In this document: positions 21,716-32,932 of the stretch, piece after piece
Layout: each line of letters starts with the position of its first letter
How positions within the stretch are numbered: the first letter of the stretch is position 1
Source of the DNA: Orobanche coerulescens
Taxonomy: Eukaryota > Streptophyta > Magnoliopsida > Lamiales > Orobanchaceae
Assembly (NCBI GenBank): GCA_033398695.1
Contig: CM065806.1
Location: 46,525,001 to 46,589,000, forward strand
Length of the DNA stretch: 64,000 nt
Direction of reading: 5' to 3'
Notes under the pieces: generated by a model
What the model was told of the DNA's origin: nothing
What the model saw: the letters and a program-made list of their open reading frames with translations, nothing else
The model's database searches: none
Program-made: the position numbers and the translations under genes

Positions 21716-22622
21716 TGTTGTGCGACGATTTATACGCCTCGATGGCGATCCGCGTAATGGTCAAGAGCCAACCATTGAAGACAGATGCTGGGAAAACGTC
21801 TAACAGTCGGCACCCGAGGCGATCGTCTATTGGTATCTGGCGATCGCCTATGATGTCCGACCATTGACGATCGTCCCGTGCCACGTATGAATCCAACACC
21901 CATCAAAGTCTTCGAAGACCGAATCTCGGACGAAGACCCACGTGCAGATCCACAAAAGGCGCCGCAAGATAAGGCCTTTGACCCCATCCTGTCACTAACC
22001 TCACACCTACCAACAGGCCCGCCGAAAGGTACAAAGTGGGTCCTCCCCAGACAGCGACTCAAGACGCGTGCAGGTTCCCCATTGGCTCGCACAGCTGGCT
22101 GCCAGCAGAAGCCTCGGACTTTAAGGGAACAGTCCCACGTGACGGGACGATCTCCCACCTTATTCTAATATAGAAAACAGCGGTCGCCCGCGATCGCCGG
22201 AGAGGACCCAGCAACCTTTTCTCCTATAAATGGGAGGCCTCCAACAGTGGCCAAAAAAAGGAGTGAAAAAAGGTACAGAGAGAGACACATTCTGAAAATA
22301 GTGGACATACTGGACATTCACATATACAGAACACCAAAAAAACAAGAACTCACAGAGCTTTATATCTGGTTCTTCCGGCAATCTTCACGCTCTATAGCTA
22401 ATATAACCAGAATCTTTACACTCATTGTAATAGTATTCTAACATTAATATTTGTACTCCAAAGTATTTATATTAATAACATCTCGCGAGAGCGTTCAAGA
22501 CCGGGACTAACAACCCCGGCAAATCTTGTGTTATTTACTTTCCCACGAAAGTGTTCTCGCATTTGTTTGTTACTCGACCATTCCAGCAATATCATCTCCG
22601 GATAATATTTTGGGTAACAACA
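21716..22622 (+). repeat. 3' LTR of Tat element F
   Basis: 907 bp matching 1466-2373 with scattered substitutions (about seven in the first 240 bases). It ends GTAACAACA, followed by TSD AAGAT (22623-22627), after which copia D resumes. Confidence 0.95.
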
Positions 22623-22627
22623 AAGAT

Positions 22628-23330
22628 GACTAAGGTGGAGAAGTTGGTAGCAAGGTCCGTGAAGGGACGTTTCATTGGATTCCCATCTGGGATGATGGGT
22701 TATCTATTCTACGTGCCCGAAGATCAAAAGATAATTGTTGCTTTGCAAGCACATTTCCTAGAAGATGAGTTCATTTAGGAAGGTGGAGCAGGTATAAGTA
22801 TTTCTTTAGAAGAATACAATGAAACTCCTCACGAGACACCTGTACAAGGAATTGAAACCGAACCTTCTGAAACACAAGTACAACCACCTTGTAGGTCTAG
22901 TAGGGTGTCTCATTTACCTGAGAGGTATGGTTTTATGCACTTGGAGGAGCTGGGTATCCACGAGGTTCCAAGTGATAACTAAGAGACCGACCCGTGATCT
23001 ATGACCTAGCAATGGTGTATGTAGACTCCGTGAAATGGACTGTAGCAGGCTTCACGAGTTGGGATCTTCGTTTTGACGAAACAGTCAAAGAGTTTGACTT
23101 CATGCAAAATGAAGAGGAACCTTGTGTATACAAGAGGGTTAGTGGGAGCAAGATCACATTCTTAGTACTATATGTAGATGACATTCTACTAACAGGAAAC
23201 GATGTGGGAATATTTTGTTCTGTGAAAGCTTGGCTTTCGAGTAAGTTCTCCAAGAAAGACTTGGGAGAAAAAACCTATATTCTTGGGATTCGACTCTACT
23301 GGGATAGACGAAGAGAATGGTAGGTCTTTC
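22628..23330 (+). pseudogene. pol: Element D integrase end and reverse transcriptase, large internal deletion
   Basis: Resumes the frame left at 1465: VEKLVARSVKGRFIGFPSG, YLFYVPEDQKIIV, HFLEDEFI, then TAG (22776). A Thr/Glu-rich linker leads to SSRVSHLPERYGF. At about 23035-23045 most of the reverse transcriptase fingers and palm are missing: VDSVKW runs straight into TSWDLRFDETVKEF. The catalytic LVLYVDDILLTGND remains (about 23165), followed by KDLGEKTYILGIRLYWD. This is a dead polymerase. Confidence 0.88.
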
Positions 23331-23778
23331 CTAAGCCCTCTATGTAGATAAAATCTTAAAGCGAGTTAAGATGGATTATTCTAAAAGAGGGCTCCTACCG
23401 ACGCGACATGGAATAAAACTCACCTTGAAGATAGTGAGGAACAATGAAAGGAAATGAGTAATATACCATATGCTTCGGCAGTGGGTAGCCTTATATATGC
23501 TTTATTATGTACGAGACCTGACATTACACATGCTTGGAGCATGGTAAGTAGGTTTCAGGCTAACCCAGGTAGGGAATATTGGACCGCTGTAAAGAATGTT
23601 CTCAAGTACTTTAGAAGGACTAGAGATCTGGTTCTTAAATATGGTGGTGGAGAACTGAATGTGATGGGCTTCGTGGATTCAGACTTTCAAGGACAGAAAG
23701 ACGACTCTATGTCTACTTCTAGCTAAATTTTAGTCTTAATGGAGGAGCAGTATCTTGGCATAGTGCCAAGCATAGCGC
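23331..23778 (+). pseudogene. pol: Element D reverse transcriptase connection and RNase H, left part
   Basis: Reads IPYASAVGSLIYALLCTRPD, YWTAVKNVLKYFRRTRDLVL and ELNVMGFVDSDFQG (the RNase H start, with catalytic Asp in VDSDF), then stops at 23726 and shifts frame. The RNase H is cut at 23778 by element H, within the AKHS motif that resumes at 32553. Confidence 0.85.
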
Positions 23779-24324
23779 TGTAATATCCACATTTTCCTTT
23801 TTCCGATATTTTCATATTTGGTGTATTTTTCATTTTTAATGAATCGCTTGTAACCATATGAATATCTCGAGAATATTTAATATTGGACTTTTTATCATCC
23901 GAGCTTGTTTCGGACTTGTTTTACTCAATTCCACGTTTATTGTCATTTCCGTTGCTATTTGGTTCGATTCTCGTAATCGTTGTTCGGAACTGCAGTTTCG
24001 GGGTTTCCGTAAATCTGTCTTATGTTATTATGCATGTTGTGAGCTTTCGTTTGGCGTTTCGATCGCGTATCGTGTATTTCAGATGTTTTGGGCTGTTTTG
24101 TAATTTCCCAAAGTTATGGGGCAATTACTATCGTTGTCGTTTTCCGAACCTTTGGGTAGTCGGAATCGTGTTTTATTTTAAGTGATTCCGTTCTGACTCG
24201 AACTTGTCGTTCGTGTGTCTTCTTCAGTCCGTTGTTTGGTGTCGGGTGCGCGATGTTTTCATCCGCGGAAGAATTTTCCGTTTTCCATCTTTGAGTGCTG
24301 TCCGTACTACTGTCTGCACTCTTT

Positions 24325-24725
24325 ACCGCACGCTAATTTCATTGTGTAGCGCGCGCTAACTTCATTACATATCTCACGCTAAATTTGCCCAGTAGCGTGC
24401 GCTAATGATTCGAGTACAGCAGTGGCATTAGGATGTTTCTGCTCTTCGGATGAGCGGATTAGCGCACGCTAAGTCTGTGGATTAGCGCACGCTATAGTTG
24501 GGGCTTAGCGCACGCTAGGTGTGTGGCAGCGTGCGCTAATGCGGTATTCCAGTTGAGGCATAATGTCTCTAGACTCTGGATGACGAACAGGTAGCGCGCG
24601 CTATCGGGGGACTGTTAGCGCAAGTTATTTTATGGTAGCGCACGCTAAAGGGTCAGAACCGCAAGTTCTGGACCAGTTTTGGCTGGTTAGCGCATGCTAA
24701 CCATAAGCCATTAGTGCACGATTCA
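24325..24725 (+). repeat. Cluster of about 13 TAGCGCACGCTAA words in 5' LTR of H
   Basis: TTAGCGCACGCTAA, TAGCGCGCGCTA, TAGCGTGCGCTAA and decayed forms recur every 20-40 bp; the best copies are perfect palindromes. The 3' LTR has about 14 at 30712-31140. The cluster ends about 45 bp before the TATA-like site. Confidence 0.93.
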
Positions 24726-25245
24726 AAGTCCTGTAACACCAAGCCATCATCTTTCTTGAGTTCTTGGTGTATATTAACAACACCAACAATTGTTCTTCGT
24801 CTTCAATCTGAGGTAAGCTCTTAGAACCCTACCTTTGGGCAAATTGGGGGTTTTCGAGTTTTGTCCGATTCGTTCCATATTGTTGATTAATCCATGATGT
24901 ATGTGGTTAATCTTAGTGGTATTCATGTTTTCCCTACGAGTTCATGGTAAATTTTGTGGTATTTGTGATATCGATAGGGTTCGGTTACGACCCGCCCTCG
25001 TTGTTGTTTTTGTATGTATTCACATGAATCGTAGGTGGGTTTTCGGGTGTCTTCCATTTTCGTACTCGTTTAGAAATGGTTGTGATTGTATTCTTCGAAT
25101 CGTTATGTTCGGAGTTTTCGATTCCTAGCGATCGTGGTTGTTTCTCCGTTCTGTCCATTTCGTCGTTAATTACTAAAGGCAGGTATTCTCGTGAAACCTT
25201 TATGCTTAACATGAAATGGTAATGTATATGTGTGTGCTTTGCTCA

Positions 25246-25480
25246 CTCCGGGAGGGTCCGATGGCGCCTCGGGGGAATCTGTGATTTCACTCCTGATTCA
25301 TGAGCTTGTTTGGATAGCTAGTCCGGGAGGGTCCATAGGCCTCGGATGGGACCATTGGTTTCGCCTCGGTCCTAAGCGATGCATGTGCGGGATTTTGATT
25401 TCTACTTATGGCCAGTCCGGGAGGGTTCTTAGAGCCTCAGATGGGATCAGTAGTTTCGCCCCGTTCCTAGGCAAGATTGA
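25246..25480 (+). repeat. Three ~85-bp direct repeats in U5 of H
   Basis: Each unit has CCGGGAGGGTCC, a CCTCGGATGGGACC block, TGGTTTCGCC and TCCTAGGC. Units start near 25246, 25322 and 25412. The same triplet is at 31755-31985 in the 3' LTR. Confidence 0.85.
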
Positions 25481-26045
25481 ACTGTGATATTTGACTGTTT
25501 GTTTTCCGGGAAAAGACATGTCTTGATTTTTGATTTCCAAACGATTTGATGCATGTACTATGAAATGTGTAAGCGAATGGTTTGCCTTGATTACTTGTAC
25601 TAGCGTAATTGTTAACCCATTTGGGGACCCATTTTTGGGAAATTCGTGTTATGAATTTCAGGTTGCATTCAGCCGGTCAATCGAGCACTAGGGCGGTACG
25701 AGGATGTTGGCTAAGGTGGTTGACGTCTGCAAATGAGTCCTTTGTTTTTGTTGCCATTTTAAATGTTTGTTTTCAATTTGTAAACTGATAGACCGTACTC
25801 GCAAGTACTTAGGCATTTTGATTTGGAATATGGTTTTTATTACTAAATGTTATTTATGATTGTCGGTGATGTCTGGTTTACCGGTTGTACCGGGCGTTTT
25901 ATTTAATTTGCGTCTTGGTGATGTGTGTTTTATCGCTAAACGAGATGGTTAGACAAGTGGTATTTCTTATTTAGCCTGGTGGGTCCCATATAGGGGTCCA
26001 CGACGCTGTAATATACCCTGAATATTTTGGGGGTGTTACAGAAAT

Positions 26046-26057
26046 TGGTACCAGAGC
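26046..26057 (+). other. Primer binding site of H (initiator Met tRNA type)
   Basis: TGGTACCAGAGC starts five bases after the 5' LTR and matches the plant TGGTATCAGAGC consensus at all but one base. Confidence 0.85.
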
Positions 26058-26279
26058 ACTAGTTTTATGGATACCTAGGCTTGTTGGTTAATTGGGTCTA
26101 GTTGTGTTCTGCTTTGCACATCATCACCCTGCTGCCATTATCTCGGTACACCCCATGCTCGTAAGTTTTCCTTACTCGATTCTCTTATTTTCTCGTATCG
26201 TACTTCCGTTTCTTGAATTGTGATTGTTTTTCTCCCGTACTTATCATCGAGTTGCTTTTACTACTTTCTATCTCCAATA

Positions 26280-26757
26280 TGGATGCTAGGAGAGGTCGTG
26301 GTCGTGGTCGTGGATGCGGCCGGGGACGTGGGGCATCCAGTGGGGGGACACGTCACACTCTTCTGGAGCCGGCAGTACTGATGGCCGTTAGATCCATACT
26401 GCTACTCAAGATGGCGCAGCCAGTAATGGCGCCCACCTTGGTGTTGCAGCTGTAATGCAACAGATGGTGATCCAAATGGCTGTGATAGCCCAAGCAGTTC
26501 AAAACCCGACTCCGGATCATGCTGCTCGGGTCGGGGCAGGTCGTTGGCTTCAAGATGTCACCAAGATGCATCCTTCTCAGCTTTTTGGGGCTTCAGACCC
26601 AATTGGCTGGGAGGGGTGGATCAAAGAGATGTCCAAGGTCTTTGTTGCCACAAACTATCCTGAGGATCGCAAGGTCCCAATCACCAAGTATTTTCTCACT
26701 GGGGACGCTGTTGATTGGTGGGAGGTTGTCGGACCTCAGGATCATGATGCTTCGTAG
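26280..26757 (+). pseudogene. gag: Chromovirus H gag, frameshifted and truncated
   Basis: Starts MDARRGRGRGRG at 26280, the Arg/Gly-rich N-terminus of Tekay gag. A shift near 26400-26455 moves to the frame MQQMVIQMAVIAQAVQ, with the capsid block FLGASDPIGWEGWIKEM-like and KYFLTGDAVDWWE. It ends at TAG near 26757. The rest of the capsid and the zinc knuckle are missing, because the next recognisable sequence is protease at 26770. Confidence 0.85.
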
Positions 26758-26759
26758 GC

Positions 26760-27240
26760 CGAGTTCATATTCATTCTCATCATGTCAGTGTGCTTTTCGA
26801 TTCTGGTGCCAAGCATTCGTTTTTCTCTCTAGAGTGTGCGCGCCATTTGATCTTGACGGTTTGTCGTCTTGTGAGCCTTCCATCGTTAAACTTCCTAGCG
26901 GTGATAGGATCGTTGGTGATCGGGAGATACGAGACTGTTCTGTGGTTATTTGTGAGAGGGCTTAGCTCTCTAATCTTATTGTTGTGTGTATTGAGGGTGA
27001 GGATTTGATTCTCGGGGATGATTGGCTTGAGCGGCATGGTGCGATCATGAAATACCACACGAGGATCATCACCATCTTAGCCAAGGACGACACCAAGTAC
27101 TCTTCCACGGGGCGAAAGAGGGGAAACCAGAAGTTCGTAATTAACGCCATGAAGGCGATGAAACTCCTGCGGAAGGGGTGTACTGGTTATTGGTGCAATG
27201 CCTTGAAGGTGGAGAATGGTAGAGTCGAGTTTTAATCGAT
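26760..27240 (+). pseudogene. pol: Chromovirus H protease
   Basis: SVLFDSGAKHSFFS (about 26790) carries the DSG active site; a frameshift follows, then DLDGLSSCEPSIVKLPSG, VVICERA, TAG, and GEDLILGDDWLERHGAIMKYH (the ILG flap-end motif). An in-frame TAA at 27233-27235 ends this block, which leads into reverse transcriptase. Confidence 0.85.
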
Positions 27241-28168
27241 TCCAGTTGTCAGTGAGTTCCCAGGTGTCTTACCTGACGAGTTGACGAGGCTACTGCCAGA
27301 CCGTGAGGTTGAGTTTGCTGTCGAGTTAGAGCCGGGTGTGGCTCTAATTTCGAAGGTGCCATATCGCATGGAACCCTCAGAGATGTCCGAGTTGAATAAG
27401 CAATTGAGTGAACTTCTTGAGTCGGGGTATATTCGACCGACCGCTTCGCCTTGGGGTGCACTGGTCCTATTTGTACGGAAGAAGTATGGTTCACTGTGTT
27501 TATGCATCGACTATCGCGAGCTAAACAAAGTGACCATCAAGAACAAGTATCCCTTGCCGAGGATCGATGACTTGTTTGATCAGTTGCAGGGAGCTGCGGT
27601 ATTCTCGAAGATCGATTTGAGATCGGGATACTATCAGCTTCGGGTGAAGGAGTCTGATGTTCCGAAAACAGCTTTTCGGACGAGATATGGACATTATGAG
27701 TTTGTGGTTATGCCCTTCGGGCTAACTAATGCGCCGGCAGTGTTCATGCAGTTGATGAACAAGGTTTTCATCGAGTACTTGGATAAGTATGTCGTTGTCT
27801 TCATTAATGACATCCTTATCTATTCGAAGAATGAGGAGGAACACGCGCATCATCTGCGTGTGGTGTTGGACGTTCTGAGGACCGAGCGACTCTTACGAAG
27901 TTCTCGAAAAATGTGAGTTCTGGCTGAAGGAAGTGATGTTTCTGGGTCACATGATTTTAGCCTAGGGGGTCCGGTGGGTCCACAGGAGATTGAGGCAGTG
28001 CTGGGTTGGACACCGCCTAAGAATGTGAAGGAGGTCCGTAGTTTCTTGGGTTTGGCTGGATACTATCGTAGGTTCGTCGAGGGGTTCTCGAAACTGGCTC
28101 GGCAACTTACACAGTTGCTACAAAAATCCGAGAAGTTCGTCTGGAATGACAAGGCAGTCGAGTTTTGA
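27241..28168 (+). pseudogene. pol: Chromovirus H reverse transcriptase, catalytic Asp lost
   Basis: Frame 27281-27916 is nearly a full polymerase domain: FPGVLPDEL lead-in, [70 protein letters not shown]. The catalytic motif reads [11 protein letters not shown], with Asn where the first Asp of the pair is required. A frameshift at about 27895 and TAG near 27961 follow, then [20 protein letters not shown] and the connection domain to 28168. Confidence 0.9.
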
Positions 28169-29500
28169 GGAGCTGAAGAGGCATTTGACTTCAGCCCTGA
28201 TTCTAGCATTGTCGTGTGGCAACGATGGCTTTGATGTATATAGCGATGCTTCAGGTCAGGGTCTTGGGTGCGTATTGATGTAGCACGACAAGACTATCGC
28301 GTATGCGTCGAGACAGTTGAGGCCGTATGAGCTCAACTACCCTACTCACGATTTGAAGTTAGCGGCAGTTGTTTTTGCGCTCAAGATTTGGCGTAACTAT
28401 CTATTTGGCTCTGCATGTCAGATTTTTACCGATCATAAAAGTCTGAAGTACATATTTACTCAGCGGGAGTTGAATATGAGGCAGATGAGGTGGTTGGAGT
28501 TGATTAAGGATTATGACCTCGAAATCCTTTATCATCCAGGCAAGGCGAACGTCGTGGCAGATGCCTTGAGTCGGAAACTGATTACGTTGCGGACGCTTGA
28601 GATACTTATGTCTCAATCTGAGCTTCAGCGTGATTTGACCGATTTAGGTGTTGAGATTTTGTTGCCAGGAGTTGTCGGGAAACTTCGTGCTTTAGAAATT
28701 TCGTCGTCGCTAATCGATGAAATTAAACTGAAGCAGTTGGAGGATCTAATGATTTCTCAAATCCTAGAGAATGTTTTTAAGGGGAAGTCTCCTGGATTTG
28801 TGATTCACGAGGATGGTGTGTTGAGATTCCAGAGTTGGCTTTCTGTACCGAACGACTCGGAATTGAGGCAGAGTATTTTGCGTGGGGCCCATGCTATGCC
28901 TTATTCAGTTCATCCTGGTTCGAGTAAGATGTACAAGGACCTAAGGAGGAACTTTTGGTGGAACGATATGAAGGAGGAGGTCTCGCAATTTGTAGCGAGA
29001 TGTTTGAGTTGTCAGGAGGTCAAAATCGAGCATCAGCGACCAACCGGGTTGTTGCAGTCGCTTCCCGTTACGGAAAGGAATGGGAAGATATTTCGATGGA
29101 CTTCGTCACGAGCTTGCCGAGATTGAAGTCTGGTATGAATATGGTTTGGGTGATTGGGGATCGTCTGACCAAGTCCGCACACTTTCTGAACATAAAAGAT
29201 ACTTGGAGTCCGAAAAGGTTGGCTCAGGTATTTATTGTGCAGGTCGTGAGGCTTCACGGTACTCCAAAGATTATTGTTTCAAATCGTGATGGCCGTTTTA
29301 TATCGCATTTTTGGCAGGCGGTATATAAGGCGTTGGGCAATCGTTTGCGTCTGAGTACTTCTTTTCATCCTCAGACGGATGGGCAGTCGGAGTGCACTAT
29401 CCAGACTTTTGAGGATAGGTTGCGTGCTTGTGCTCTCGATTGGAGCAGTGATTGGGAGGAGTATTTGACGTTGATCGAGTTCACGTATAACAATAGTTGA
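28169..29500 (+). pseudogene. pol: Chromovirus H RNase H and integrase core
   Basis: RNase H: DASGQGLGCVLM with a TAG (about 28280), [33 protein letters not shown] and [11 protein letters not shown]. Integrase zinc region: [19 protein letters not shown] with CLSCQEVK. After a frameshift near 29080 the core reads [10 protein letters not shown] (first Asp), IIVSNRDGRF (Asn in place of the second Asp) and HPQTDGQSECTIQTFED (Glu kept). It stops at TGA 29498-29500. The second-Asp change alone would disable strand transfer. Confidence 0.9.
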
Positions 29501-30136
29501 CACGCATCGATCAATAGAACCGTGTGAGGCCTTTTATGTGCGGCGATGTCGATCACCGATTTGTTGGAATGAGGCGTCCGATCTGGTCGGGACCGAACTG
29601 GATGTCGCTTTGGAGACGAGAAAGAAGGTGGAATTGATTCGGGAGAGGATGTTGATTGCTCAGAGTCGACAGAATCCCTATGCTGACGTTCGTCGTTGAC
29701 CTTTGGAATTCTAGGTGGGAGACCACGTTTCGCTAAAGATGTCACTGACAATGGGAGTTTTCTGCTTCGGGAATAAGGGAAAGTTGAGTTCGAGATTTAT
29801 TGGGCCCTTTGAGATTCTCGAGAGGATCGGCGAGTTGGCATACCGTTTGGCATTGCCTCCGGCTTTAAGTCACGTCCATAGCATTTTCCATGTTTTCCAA
29901 CTGAGGAAATATGTTCCGGATCCTAGTCATGTCATCGACTATGGCGAGATCGATATCGTAAGGATATTACCTTCGAGGAGCGTCCCTTGAAGATTTTGGA
30001 GCACCGTGAGAAGCGACTGAGGCATATGACCATTCCATTGGGTAAGGTGCAGTGGTCGAGACATGGTGTCGAGGAGGAAACTTGGGAAACCGAGGATAGC
30101 ATGCGTGCTAGGTACCCCGAATTGTTTGTTTCTTAA
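29501..30136 (+). pseudogene. pol: Chromovirus H integrase C-terminus and chromodomain
   Basis: Shifted frames carry KLSSRFIGPFEILERIGELA and LRKYVPDPSHVIDY, the integrase GPY/F module. A chromodomain-like tail at about 29984-30115 follows (HREKRLRHMTIPLGKVQWS, EEETWETEDSMRARYPELF), ending at TAA 30134-30136. Such domains bind modified histone H3 and steer insertion to heterochromatin in chromoviruses. Confidence 0.88.
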
Positions 30137-30160
30137 GTTTCGGGACGAAACTTGTTTTTA

Positions 30161-30171
30161 GAGTGGGAGAA
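30161..30171 (+). other. Polypurine tract of H
   Basis: GAGTGGGAGAA immediately precedes the TGTAATATCC start of the 3' LTR. Confidence 0.85.
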
Positions 30172-32552
30172 TGTAATATCCGCATTTTCTTTTTTCCGGT
30201 ATTTTCATTTTTGGTGTATTTTTTATTTTTAGTGACTCGCTTGTAACCGTATGAACATTTCGAGAATATTTAATACTGGACTTTTTACCATCCGAGCTTG
30301 TTTCGGACTTGTTTTACTCAATTCCACATGTATTGTCATTTCTGTCGCTATTTGGTTCGATTCTCACAATCGTTGTTCGAACCGCCGTTTCGGGGTTGCC
30401 GTAAATCCATCTTATGTTATTATGCATGTTGTGAGCTTTCCTTTGGCGTTTCGATCGCGTATCGTGTATTTCGGATGTTTTGGGCCATTTTGTAATTTCC
30501 AAAGTTATGGGGCAATTAATATCGTTGTCATTTTCCGAATCTTTGGGTGGACGGAATCGTGTTCTCTTTTAAGTGCTTCATTTCTTACTCGAACCCGTTG
30601 TTTGTGTGTCTTTTTCAGTCCGTTGTTTGGTGTCGGGTGCGCATTGTTTTCATCCGGGGAAGAATTCGCCGTTTTCCATCTTTGAGTGTTGTCTGTACTA
30701 CTGTCTGCACTCGTTAGCGCATGCTAATTTCATTGTGTAGCGCATGCTAACTTCGTTGTGTAGTGCACGCTAAATTCGCCCAGTATCGCGCGCTAATGAT
30801 TCGAGTACAGCAGTGGCATTAGGTTGTTTCTGCTCTCTAGACGAGCAGTTTAGCGCACATTAAGTCTGTAGATTAGCGCACGCTATAGTTGGGGCTAAGC
30901 GCACGCTAGGTATGTGGCAGCGCACACTAATTCGGTATTCCAGTTGAGGCAGAATGTTTCTGGACTCTGGATGACGAACAGGTAGCGCACGCTATAGCTC
31001 GATAGCGCGCGCTATCGGGGGACTGTTAGCGCATGATATTTTCTGGTAGCACACGCTAACGGGTCAGAACCGCAGGTTCTGGACCAGTTTTGGCTGGTTA
31101 GCGCGCGCTAACCATAAGCCGTTAGCGCACGCTAACCCATCTGATTATACATACCCATGAGTTGACCGATTTCGGTCATTTCCACCCATTTCTTCTCTTT
31201 CTCCGCAGTTGAGCGCTTCTTGGGCGATTTCCGAGTGATTCGAAGTCTTTTAACTTCAAGCCATCATATTTCTTGAGTTCTTGGTGTATATTAATAACAC
31301 CAACACTTGTTCTTCGTCTTCAATCCTAGGTAAGCTCTTAGAACCCTACCTTTGGGCATATTAGGGGTTTTCGAGTTTTGTCCGATTCATTCCGTATTGT
31401 TGATTAATACATGATGTATGTGGTTAATATTAGTGTATTCATGTTTTCCCTATGAGTTCATGGTAAATTTTGTGGTATTTGTGATATCGAGAGGGTTCGG
31501 TTGCGACCCGCCCTCGTTGTTGTTTTTGTACAGATTTACATGAATCGTAGGTGGGTTTTCGGGTGTCTTCCATTTTCCTACTCGTTTAGAAATGGTTGTG
31601 ATTGTATTCTTCAAATCGTTAGGTTTGGGTTTGTCAATTCCTAGCAATCGTGGTTGTTTCTCCGTTTCGTAGTTAATTACTCAAGACAAGTATTCTCGTG
31701 AAACCTTTATGCTTAACATGAAATGGTAATGTATATCTGTGTGCTTTGCTCACTTTGGGAGGGTCGGATGGGGCCTTGGGGGAATATGTGATTTCGCTCC
31801 TGATTCACGAGCTTGTTTGGCGAGCCAGTCCGGGAGGGTCCATAGAGGCCTCGGATGGGACCAGTGGTTTCGCCCTGGTCCTAGGCGATGCATGTGCGTG
31901 ATTTTGATTTCTAGCTATGGCCAGTCCAGGAGGGTCTTTAGAGGCCTAGGATGGGATCAGTGGTTTCGCCTCGTTCCTAGACAAGATTGAAATGTGATAT
32001 TGGACTGTTTGTTTTCTGGGAAAAGACATGTCTTGATTTTTGATTTTGAAATGATTTGATGTATGTACTATGAAATGTGTAAGCGACTGGTGTGCCTTGA
32101 TTACTTGTACTAGCGTAATTGCTAACCCCTTTGGGGACCCGTTTTTTAGGGAAATTCGTGTTATGAATTTCAGATTGCGTTCAGCCGGTCGATCAAGCAC
32201 TGGGGCAGTACGAGTATGTTGGCTAAGGTGGTTGACGTGTGCAAATGAGACCTTTGTTTTAGTTGCCATTTTAAATGTTTGCTTCCAATTTGTAAACTGA
32301 TAGACCGTACTCGCGAGTACTTAGGAATTTTGATTTGGAATATGGTTTCTATTACTAAATATTATTTATGATTGTCGGTGATGTCTGGTTTACCGATTGT
32401 ACCGGGCGTTTTATTTAATTTTCATCTTGGTGATGATTGTTTTCTCGCTAACCGAGATGGTTAGACGAGTGGTATTTCTTATTTAGCCTGGTGGGTCCCA
32501 TGTAGGGGTCCACACCGCTGTAATATACCCTGAATATCTTGGGGATGTTATA
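30172..32552 (+). repeat. 3' LTR of chromovirus H (2381 bp)
   Basis: Homologous to 23779-26040 throughout. It holds the palindrome cluster (30712-31140), the ~120 bp missing from the 5' LTR, and the three ~85-bp units. The last bases GATGTTATA replace GGTGTTACA. Confidence 0.93.
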
Positions 32553-32557
32553 AGCAC

Positions 32558-32918
32558 GACTGTTGATTCCACCAGTTAGGCTGAGTATCAAGCGGCCTCG
32601 GAGGCCTCCAAAGGAAAGGTTTTGTATTAAGAAGTTACTGGGTGAACTTCAAAGTGACACCATGTGCTGTGCTGCCTGTTTTTCGTTTTATGCGATAATA
32701 ATGGAGATGTAGCATAGGCATAGGATCCGAGGTTTCAAAACACATTGAGAGAAAGTATCATCTCGTGAGAGAATTTGTTCGCAAAGGATACATTGTGCTG
32801 CATAGATTACACTCAATAGACAACGTCACTGATCCACTGACCAAGCCACTTTCTCAGATGAGCTTGGAGCGTCATCTGGAGAACATGGATATTAGATACC
32901 ATAGTGTGTGGCATTGAG
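32558..32918 (+). pseudogene. pol: Element D RNase H, right part
   Basis: Resumes with STTVDSTxAEYQAASEA (TAG inside), then several frame changes, ending with HIERKYHLVREFVRKGYI and VTDPLTKPLSQMSLERHLE, the C-terminal copia RNase H signature. TGA is near 32916. The purine tract CAAGTGGGAGA follows (32921-32931). Confidence 0.85.
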
Positions 32919-32932
32919 TGCAAGTGGGAGAT

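Larger units (their letters stand above)
1466..22622 (+). mobile_element. Element F: Tat-lineage Ty3/gypsy retrotransposon, inserted in D
   Basis: LTRs of 908 and 907 bp (1466-2373, 21716-22622) start TGTTGTGCG and end GTAACAACA. They are flanked by AAGAT (1461-1465, 22623-22627), and the host copia frame continues across the site. The internal order is gag, protease, reverse transcriptase, RNase H, a second RNase H-like block, integrase, a repeat-rich non-coding stretch, then an antisense gene: the Tat plan. Removing nested element G leaves about 12 kb. The LTRs differ by a few percent by eye. Pol has frameshifts and stops, so F is non-autonomous now. Confidence 0.95.
23779..26040 (+). repeat. 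5' LTR of chromovirus H (2262 bp)
   Basis: Matches 30172-32552 but lacks about 120 bp present at 31130-31250 of the 3' copy; the gap lies just after the palindrome cluster (about 24718). It contains that cluster, a TATA-like TGTATATTA (24768-24776) and three ~85-bp repeats. Open frames inside (for example 23858-24185) occur in both LTRs and look fortuitous. Confidence 0.93.
23779..32552 (+). mobile_element. Element H: Tekay-type chromovirus (Ty3/gypsy) inserted in RNase H of D
   Basis: LTRs at 23779-26040 and 30172-32552 start TGTAATATCC and end GGGTGTTACA (mutated to GATGTTATA at the right end). TSD AGCGC/AGCAC (23774-23778, 32553-32557) differs at one base. The primer site is of the initiator-Met type. 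Order: gag, protease, reverse transcriptase, RNase H, integrase, chromodomain. Long LTRs (over 2.2 kb) and an integrase chromodomain fit the Tekay/Del clade. Multiple frameshifts and lost catalytic residues make it inactive. Confidence 0.93.

Noticed and set aside
23858..24185. Hydrophobic small ORFs in LTR of H, repeated at 30251-30685
   Set aside because: Present in both LTR copies, upstream of the TATA-like site, Phe/Val-rich from AT-rich sequence, with no conserved domain.
28169..30136. Pararetrovirus (caulimovirid) origin for some pol segments
   Set aside because: Integrase, LTRs and TSDs are present and no movement-protein motif is seen; these are LTR retrotransposons.
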